64,000 nucleotides of DNA, from assembly GCA_949987565.1 (NCBI GenBank), contig OX465119.1:12258897-12322896 (forward strand). The letters are read 5' to 3'. The first letter of the stretch is position 1; every line of letters begins with the position of its first letter. The notes under the pieces are model-generated. The model was given only the letters and a program-made list of their open reading frames with translations. It ran no database searches and was not told the origin of the DNA. This stretch comes from Luidia sarsii (Eukaryota > Echinodermata > Asteroidea > Paxillosida > Luidiidae). Shown here one piece after another: positions 56,811 through 64,000 of this stretch. A program made the translations under genes and the position numbers.

Positions 56811-57430
56811 CTTAAAGCCCCTACACAACTTTGGTCGAGGTCAAGGAATAGCATCCATACGTTTTCTGATCCAACATATGCATGAATAGCACACCTGTGA
56901 AAATTTCAGCTCAATCCGCCAACCGAGTCTCGAGAAAATCGTGAAAACCGCTTCATATGTTTCGCGAAAATGCAGCATTCAACGCCGTACTGTTCCGAAA
57001 AATAGTTAAGATCTCGGTGAGACGTAAACTATTTCTTCACTTCTTTCTCCCAAAATACAACATTTTAGGCAGAAATATTTCAGTGCGAGGTTTATACTAG
57101 TACTATAGGCCTAACCATCTTCAAACTGTATAAGTTTGATGTAAAATCTGTGAACATTTCTGTTTTTCGGTCTTACCATTTTTACCAATGTTGTGCAGGG
57201 ACTTTAACCACTTAACCCCTACTCTGTACAGTGTTTGAAAATCTTGAAAACTCACATTTGGACCAGCATCTTCATTATGCCGCACTGCAGGGGTCACAAT
57301 AGTTTCAAGATTAAGCTTTATCTGCTGGTACCCAAAGCCAGAGCTGTCGGGCTCAAGTCCCACGCTCGTTAACGTTTTCCTGGCCATTTTTCAAACTTGT
57401 TCAAAGATTCCCAGTCAGTTCTTCCTTTTG
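56811..57430 (-). repeat. Composite repeat, inverted copy of 43866-44505
   Basis: Same blocks in reverse; lacks the 56-bp insert at the equivalent position. Confidence 0.75.
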
Positions 57431-57544
57431 TTGAGGGCCTGCATGACGTTGCGATACTATTACTAGTGGTGGGAGAGTTCGTGAACGGCGTTTGATAGGG
57501 GGAACAGTGAGGGTCTCGTTCCCAGGGCGTGCCTGTCGCGTCAG

Positions 57545-57964
57545 TCCCGGTGTCGCGCCAAATAGTGTCCCCTGCCAAATAGTGTCCGCTCATTAGCATA
57601 CTGATCGCTGATTGGTCCAATACGTATGACATTCAACCACCGTGGTTGGGGTATGGTTGCGCACTACACACGTATGACGCATTGTGTATGGTTGCTGGCC
57701 TAACCAAGGAGGTATTGGCCTAACACACGCAACGTTTGGCACTTTGGTACCGTTTGACACTAACTGTAACCGTAACGCTAACCTTAACCCAAACAACCCT
57801 AATCCTAACCCTAATCGTAATCCCAATCCTAATCCAAACCCTAACCCTAACGACCCTAATCCTAATCTTAACCCTAACTCTATCCTTAATGCTAACCAAT
57901 CAGCGATCAGTATGCTAATAAGCTGACAGTATTTGGCAGGGACACTTTTTGGCAGGACACCGGG
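57545..57964. mobile_element. MITE with ~75-bp terminal inverted repeats and telomere-like core
   Basis: Left GCCAAATAGTGTCC, ATTAGCATACTGATCGCTGA and right CAGCGATCAGTATGCTAAT, GGCAGGGACAC are inverse. The centre (57770-57890) is degenerate (CCCTAA)n. Confidence 0.75.
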
Positions 57965-58136
57965 GAATCAGTCTCAGGACGGCAGGTAACAATTTGCTTT
58001 GCCGGTACGTGGTTGTTTAGATAGGGAAACGAGCCGTGCGCGGAGGTGGTGAGTGACGGGGGCCACGTTGAGCTTGCCACCGGGGGAAAACACGCCGACT
58101 TGCCCGGGTGGCACGGTCGCTGTACCCGCTACTCAC

Positions 58137-58201
58137 GGCGACCACGCGGAAGACATTTTTTCGCATTGAGAGGGAATGTTCCACACATCGTGCGTGATGC
58201 A
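58137..58201 (-). CDS. Candidate internal exon of the same unidentified gene
   Basis: Minus strand, between a weak acceptor CACATGTTCAG and a good donor GTGAGT. 21 codons plus two bases: CITHDVWNIPSQCEKM then SSAWS. The two Cys suggest a lumenal or extracellular loop. Ends in the phase needed by 52207-52069. Evidence is splice signals and composition only. Confidence 0.25.
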
Positions 58202-58699
58202 CTGAACATGTGACACCCCATGCCAAAACCAGGCACTTTCTGGGAAGACCCAAAAATTGAGGTTACCCTCTCATACTTTCATTTAGTTTGTACTGGAAAT
58301 CAGACAATCACGGCATATAATTCAAGAATTAACGAAACACAATCTGTCAAAATATGATTTTCGACATCACGACCGATTTTCGACATCATGACCGATTTTC
58401 GACATCAATTAATGATCGAAGGAGACTTTCGCCTGAGATTGATATCTCGAGAACATTTTGTTCTTCTGAATAGAGCTGCCGGGTACCTGATATCGACCAC
58501 AAGTTATCAGAAAGGGGAAGCACACCATGAACTGATAGTCGTATATAAATAATCTTACAGTAAAATGAAGGACCGTAAAGACAATGATATTTCCACCCTA
58601 TAGAGACAGCCACACCCCAAACACGATAATCATTGGATTAACCTCCAGTCTTGGTCATCGAACGACCGCAAATTGTACCAATTTGTTTAGAGAATAAAC

Positions 58700-58762
58700 T
58701 TTGCCTTTGAGAAAGGTCCTGCTATACGATCGAAACTTCAGACCCTCTAACTTTTGAGATTC
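58700..58762 (+). mobile_element. CCTGCTAGGATCGAAACGTC element, mutated copy
   Basis: TTTGAGAAAGGTCCTGCTAT with an ACG insertion in the core. Confidence 0.6.
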
Positions 58763-58960
58763 ATGTATTGCAGGTCATTGAGCAGTTTGCAACAGTTTGA
58801 GTGTATTTACTTGATAATAATCAAGCAACCTTTTGCCCAATGTTTGTCCAAGGATCAACTGGTGCAATTATCGAATACCCAACTGTTGGATTACATCGAG
58901 TATACCGGTAATCAGCTGCTGCACCATTTCCGCCCAAAACATAATTATCAACTCTTGGGT

Positions 58961-59635
58961 ATATAATATTGGGACGTTTGTCCATAACATGTTTTAATGA
59001 CGGGTACGGTACAGAAGACTAAATATTGAGTCGGTTCCTTCGAAAGCAAAACTTGGATACATCGGGTAAAATCAGTCGCACCTTTTCAGCCAAAAGCATT
59101 ACTCTTGGGTAATATTGGGACAACGATTTCACGCCCATAATAATGTTTTCAATGACGGGTATATGTGACCCGGCACAGCACAATGAGGAATGACCCCACT
59201 TTGGGGATTTTGAGGTTTTCTAATGATGTGAAAGAGTATATCATTAACTTTCAAATGATATCAAAATATAATATCCTCTAAATTTTCCGAAAATACAAAC
59301 AAAAGAAAATTGATTTGTAATCGAATTGTGAAGATACTTTAACTTCAGGCGTTGTTTACTTAAAAAGTGTTTCGGTGGGATATTCCTCATGCCGTTGTGC
59401 CGGGTCACATATATATATACGGTACAGCAGGCTAAATATTGCGTCAGTTCCTACGAAAATCCAACTGTTAGATCACATCGGGGAAAAAATTCAGCCAAAC
59501 CATTTCTGCCTAAAGCATATCAAATCTTGGGTATGATATTGGGACAATGATTTCACGCTCATAATATGTTTTCTATGAAGGGTATAATTATACGGTATAC
59601 AGCAGGCTAAAGATTGTGTCAGTTCCTTCAATTCA
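58961..59635. repeat. ~150-bp triplicated block, interrupted by a MITE
   Basis: Three copies of GGGTATAATATTGGGAC-like, CATAATATGTTTT and CAGGCTAAATATTG-like segments. The middle copy is split by the element at 59163-59410. Confidence 0.65.
59163..59410. mobile_element. ATGTGACCCGGCACAGC MITE, short derivative
   Basis: 248 bp with intact ends, same internal deletion type as 46090-46352. Confidence 0.8.
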
Positions 59636-59639
59636 AACG

Positions 59640-61440
59640 CCAAGCAAGACTGGGTGTGTTGGGGGGGGGGCGGAGGGGCGGTGGAATTTGAGCTTTGTTT
59701 CTGACATCTCCCCCCCCCGCTACTTGAGTTGGGGTTGGTCGTGATACGCATGGCAATGCATACAAGTTTTCATGCTACTTCGCTGCGCTCATACGCATGA
59801 AAAACATGCGTTTTCGGTTTTATACAACAACCTCATTAATGAAACAAAGTGAACAAGAAATTGTATCCAGGATGGATTCGATCATACAACATTGGATGTG
59901 TAGGCCTGCATGCACAGAGATTCAGACCAGAGGAAAACCGGATAAGGAAAAACAGCATACAGCATATGAGTGCACGAGACTGAAGTGAGGCCGACAGGCG
60001 ACACACCCCACTATATACCCGACAAATGCATTGTTTATATGCCAATGACCAAGAGCTTGCGCGGAATGCAGGGAAGCACCTGTGTGTGACCAGTGGAGTG
60101 AGGCTTAAGAGCCAAACAAAACTAAAAATATTCACAGCACAAAGCCAAATGAACAACCGGACCGGTTGTCGGTTTTGACGGCCCAAACGCGACCCCTGGT
60201 CTCCTTATAAGGAGTGCCCGAAACCCCCAACGAGATGGCCTTCCCGGTTCCAGATTGGACTAGAAATCATCTCACAGACAATCTTGAGTTTCCGAGGGAC
60301 AGGTAGGCCGTATAAGCTTACCTGAAGAACAACAGAGTCGTTTCATCTAATTGGAACATTCCAGGCTCGGATATTTTCGCAGCTGCGGCTGCAGCGTGTC
60401 CTCAACAACTGTTTTTCTTCCATTTTGCTGCGCAGATAAAACCGGTATATTAATGTCAGTATACATGAATTGGAGGGTTGGATTTTTTTTCTTTTTTTAA
60501 AATGGCATCATAATTATAATGCAATTGGTTTCATTCACAGACTGTTGTCGTCTGTGTTATCCCGTCACCTGGGGATGCGTGGGATGTTCCCCTGGGAACG
60601 AGTCTGACGGACCCTCTTCCAATCGCATTTTTTGTTTCTGGAGGTTACAGACCCGGGAGGAATCAAATCACAATCAGAGACAATTACGTTTTTACAACCC
60701 GTTAATTACGACGTAGTGGGAGGATTTACGATCTCCAGCTGGTCCTAGAGGATGGGTGGAGGTATAGGCAACGGGCGGTGCTGCCGTGTGCATGTGGCAC
60801 GGAATCGAATTGAGGACGCACCGGGACACGGCCTTGGATGTGGCGGGGCGGTGGAGCGATCCGCTCCCGTGACAGTCGGCGGTAAATCACGCTGGAGGGA
60901 TTCTATGACCCTATATACGGTAAAAAAATGTATAAACCCGGACACCCCGCCGTAGAAATGGGGTTTTTAAAAAGAGGAGAGGACAGTGGAGAAATGATGG
61001 AGGCGATTGAGTGAAAAATATGAGTTACCGTGGAGACCTGGTGTAAACAAAAAAATAGCTTCTGGCTCGATAACTATTCTCAAGAACAGATCTTAAACCA
61101 AGACAACAAAATGTGTTTATTTCTGTTCGAAAACAAAGCGCGTGACTGACCCTATTCTTTTTGAAAAATAATGAAATGACATAACTGGAATTCGATGGAT
61201 GATGGAGGAAACTGCACGACCGGCTCCCTCATGAGTAATGTTTTTTTCGTAGGATGATTAGGGGCAATTATCAGAAATGGGGTAATTTTCTTTCAAAGCA
61301 ATTCGACACGCCCATTTTATGATAATTTATGAAAATTGACCCTAACCCTCCTCCAAAAAAAAATAATACGCCCCCGGTCCCTCAGCCGCCACGTATACCT
61401 TTACGCAGATGCAAACCTGGATAAAAAAACCATCCCGGCA
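59640..61440. other. No gene established
   Basis: Several open frames of 60-116 codons exist. None has splice support or a recognisable family. Confidence 0.45.
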
Positions 61441-61460
61441 AAGACTACTGACTAGTTAAT

Positions 61461-61560
61461 TAGGGAAGGCCACCATCTAAGGCCTGGATAGCTCAGATGG
61501 AACTTGGAAGAGCACTGGTATGTTAATCCAGAGGTCTCGGGTTCAAGTCCCAGTCCAGTC
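61461..61560 (+). mobile_element. tRNA-like sequence / SINE type 2 head
   Basis: From 61482 a cloverleaf can be drawn: acceptor GCCTGGA/TCCAGTC with one mismatch, D stem GCTC/GAGC with a long loop, anticodon arm CTGGT-ATGTTAA-TCCAG (anticodon GTT if real), B box GGTTCAAGTCC. Mismatches and the shared upstream flank with 12660-12720 favour a SINE over an active tRNA-Asn gene. Confidence 0.55.
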
Positions 61561-61689
61561 AAAGTTTTCTCTGCCAGTTTTTCACTCACAAAAGAAGAGA
61601 GAAAGGTGCAAATGACATGCAGACTGTTTATTTGCAATAATTTTTTTTTTATCGCGTCCCGAGTCACGTCAGAAGAGTCCAAGCCCGAA

Positions 61690-62070
61690 TCAGTAGGTCT
61701 TCCTCCTCTACCACCATGGTCTGACCATGGTCTGACCGTGGCCCGATCGTCCGAGCGCGAGTGCGTATGGCACCCGCCCGAGTCATGGGAAATGAGACTC
61801 CATTAGGCATTATACAATAGCTCTATGATTATACCATCCAGTCGGACGAGTACGATTTCCAGTCACCGTCCATTACCTAAGCCATGGATCCCCCCGCAAT
61901 AACCCCGAACACGACAGCTTTACACGCACCCAATTACGCACTCATTAGCTTTGGACCGGAGCTCCACGCGGCGGTGACGGGCCGGCCGACCGGCGGACAC
62001 GGCCCAGCCGGTGCCGGCAGGAACCCTCACATTTCCCGGGGTTTTCGGCCGAAAATGCAGAGCCCATGCA
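61690..62070. other. CG-rich block, no gene established
   Basis: High CpG content with a duplicated ATGGTCTGACC at 61720-61740. Could be a promoter of a gene outside the window. Confidence 0.3.
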
Positions 62071-62079
62071 GCTGAGTCA

Positions 62080-62650
62080 TACCTCGCTCCCTCGCTCCCT
62101 CTCTGTCCCTCTCTGCCCATCTCTCTCTCTCTCTGTCTCTCTCTTTCTCTCTATCTCTCTCTTTCTCTCGTTGCCCCTATCTCTTTCGGTATCTCTCCGT
62201 CTTTCTCTGTCCTCTTTTTCTCTCTCGATCTCTCTCCCTCTGTCCCTCTCGATCTCTCCCCCACCTTCTATCTGTCTTTATTTCTCTGTATATATTCACC
62301 CTCTCTCTTCGTATCTCCTCTCTCGTTGTGTCTGCCTGTCTCTCTCTGCGACCGCCACTCTCTCGCTACCTCTCTCTCCTCTCCCCCTCTCTCTTCAACC
62401 CCTCCCTCTCCGTCTCTCTCTATCTTCCTCTTCCTCTCTCTCTCCCTCTCCCCCCCCTCTCCCTCTCTCTCCCCCCTCTCTCGCTCTCTCTCTCCCCCTC
62501 TCTCTCCCTCCCCCTCTCTCTCTCTCTCTCCCCCCCTCTCTCTCCCTTCCTCTCTCCCCCTCTCTCGCTCTTCTCTCCCCTTCTCTCTCCCTCCCTCCCC
62601 CTCTCTCTTTCCTTGCTCTATGCTCTAATCTTCCTCTCTCCCTCTCCATG
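62080..62650. repeat. CT-rich microsatellite
   Basis: CTCTCTCT and CCCTCTCT tracts on the plus strand. Confidence 0.9.
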
Positions 62651-63419
62651 TTATCTCACAAAATATATCTCCAAAAATAGCTCTGTTCCTTTGGGCCTAT
62701 CTCTGTTCGACCACTTCCCTGCATGCAACCAGTGCAAAGCGCAACTGAATATTTTGATGGTCTGAATTTCACTATGAGAGCTATATACATGGTCTATCGG
62801 TCTATCGGTCTATCCTATAGCTACTCCTACCTCCACGGTCTATCTAACAAAACGGCAACGCTGTCTCAGTCTGCGATAGGCAATCTCAGCCTTCACTTTT
62901 CTTGTCACCGAAGAGCCCTACAGATAGCTAACGGCATCAAAGGTCAACACAGTTCAAAAGGGATCAAAAAGTTAAGGTGACATGAACTGTAATAAGATGT
63001 TATTCACCTCCCTTCCCCTTCCACGCCCCTTTCCTCTCCCTCCTTCAGAAATGTCTCGGGGGAACTAACCTGGACAGTGTAAGGTGGGATTTGCACTCAT
63101 TAATTAATTAACTGGTCGAGCATGATGGGCCGTTCAATGTACATACCATTACCAGGGACAGCTATGGGATGGCGTGTGTTTCGTGGGGGCTGGATAGGGT
63201 GTGAGGGCATGACAAGGGGATCGGATGGAGGGTAACATGCAACGTGTCAGGGTCTTTAGTACGGTGCCTGGCACAGCAGTGACAGACAGGGGGAAGTCTG
63301 GTATGTGTGTGGTGCTAATCCTGGCCGGGATATCTGATATGCGCACAGGAAGAGCGGATTGCCCCCACACGATGGACATGAGGAGGGGTGGCAAGGGATG
63401 GGCATGGAAGAGTCACTTG

Positions 63420-64000
63420 AAAGGGGGCACGGGCTCGGCTCCGACTCTAGCTCTGGCTCTTGCACAGGCTCTGGATCGGGCTCTAGCTCAGGCTCTGGCT
63501 CAGACTCTGGCTCCGGCTCGGGCTCTATGTCTGGGTCGGGCTAGGGCTCTGGGTCGGGCTAGGGCTCTGGCTCTGACTCTGACTCTGGCTGTGGGTCGGG
63601 CTAGGGCTCTTGCTCTGGGTCGGGCTAGGGCTCCGGCTCTGACTCTGGCTCTGGTTCGGGCTAGGACTCTGGCTCTGACTCTGGCTCTGGGTCGGGCTAG
63701 GGCTCTGACTCTGGCTCTGACTCTGGCTCTGACTCTGGCGATGGGTCTAGCTCGTGCTCTGGTTTTGTCTCGGGCACGGGCCCGGGCTCCGACTCTAGCT
63801 CTGGCTCTTGCCCTGGCTCTGGCTCTGACTCTGACTCTGACTCTGGCTCTGACTCTGGCTCTTGTCCTGGCTCTGACTCTGGCTCTGGCTCTGACTCTGG
63901 CTCTTGCCCTGGCTCTGGCTCTGGCTCTGGTTCTGGCTCTGGCTCTGGCTCTTGCTCTGACTCTGACTCTTGCCCTGGCTCTGGCTCTGGCTCTGGCTCT
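63420..64000. repeat. GGCTCT/GACTCT hexamer satellite running off the window
   Basis: GGCTCTGGCTCTGACTCTGG-type units with GGGTCGGGCTAGGGCTCT variants that carry TAG in frame, arguing against a Ser-Gly coding repeat. Confidence 0.85.

Noticed and set aside
59836..60186. 116-codon minus-strand frame with a hydrophobic segment
   Set aside because: No family match or splice context; a TATA-like TATATA at 60013 is not enough to support a gene.
61482..61556. Functional tRNA-Asn gene
   Set aside because: Mismatches in three stems, a long D loop and a shared dispersed flank at 12660 fit a tRNA-derived SINE better.
63359..63544. Ser-Gly repeat protein
   Set aside because: The hexamer satellite continues past in-frame TAG codons, so the frame is incidental.

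Overview
This is eukaryotic genomic DNA, most likely from a marine invertebrate. An echinoderm or other non-vertebrate deuterostome is my best guess; the sequence alone does not settle it. Evidence for a eukaryote: GT-AG introns, short exons in long introns, tRNA-derived SINE heads, many inverted-repeat (MITE-like) elements, and extensive micro- and minisatellites. No prokaryotic feature, CRISPR array, phage or operon is present. Most long open frames are artefacts of GA, ACC, CAA/CAG, GGGAGA and similar repeats.

Two housekeeping genes can be reconstructed exon by exon and lie head to head. On the minus strand, 25530 down to 3578, is an acyl-protein thioesterase (LYPLA1/LYPLA2 type). Its seven coding exons join in phase to 235 codons from the conserved MCGN start, with an in-frame 45-residue N-terminal extension in the same exon. 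On the plus strand, 34696 to 40224, is mitochondrial ribosomal protein L13 (MRPL13), with seven exons joining in phase to 177 codons. About 9.2 kb separates the two coding regions. A third gene, 44629-45771 plus, is an intronless, very GC-rich leucine-rich-repeat protein of 380 residues. It has a plausible spliced 5' leader and a spliced 3' UTR. On the minus strand, 51.3-58.2 kb holds a few weakly supported exon candidates of an unidentified gene. From about 59 to 64 kb I found no convincing gene.

Layout: 1-3.5 kb, tandem and inverted repeats downstream of LYPLA; 3.6-25.5 kb, LYPLA with a 15-kb first intron full of microsatellites; 25.5-34.7 kb, intergenic; 34.7-41 kb, MRPL13 with a Penelope-like retroelement fragment in intron 3; 42.3-46.9 kb, the LRR gene; 47.0-48.4 kb, an ACC-based minisatellite; 48.5-64 kb, repeat-rich sequence ending in a GGCTCT hexamer satellite that runs off the window. 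A striking TACATG/GTACAT palindromic repeat signal is confined to about 10.7-32.5 kb.

The genes do not form a pathway. LYPLA removes S-palmitate from proteins, MRPL13 is a mitoribosome component, and the LRR protein is probably a cytosolic scaffold. The most interesting observations are a 56-bp element with a 13-bp target-site duplication and an empty site in the same window; the LYPLA N-terminal extension; a TTAA-flanked piggyBac-like MITE; a MITE carrying telomere-like repeats; and the sharply bounded TACATG domain.
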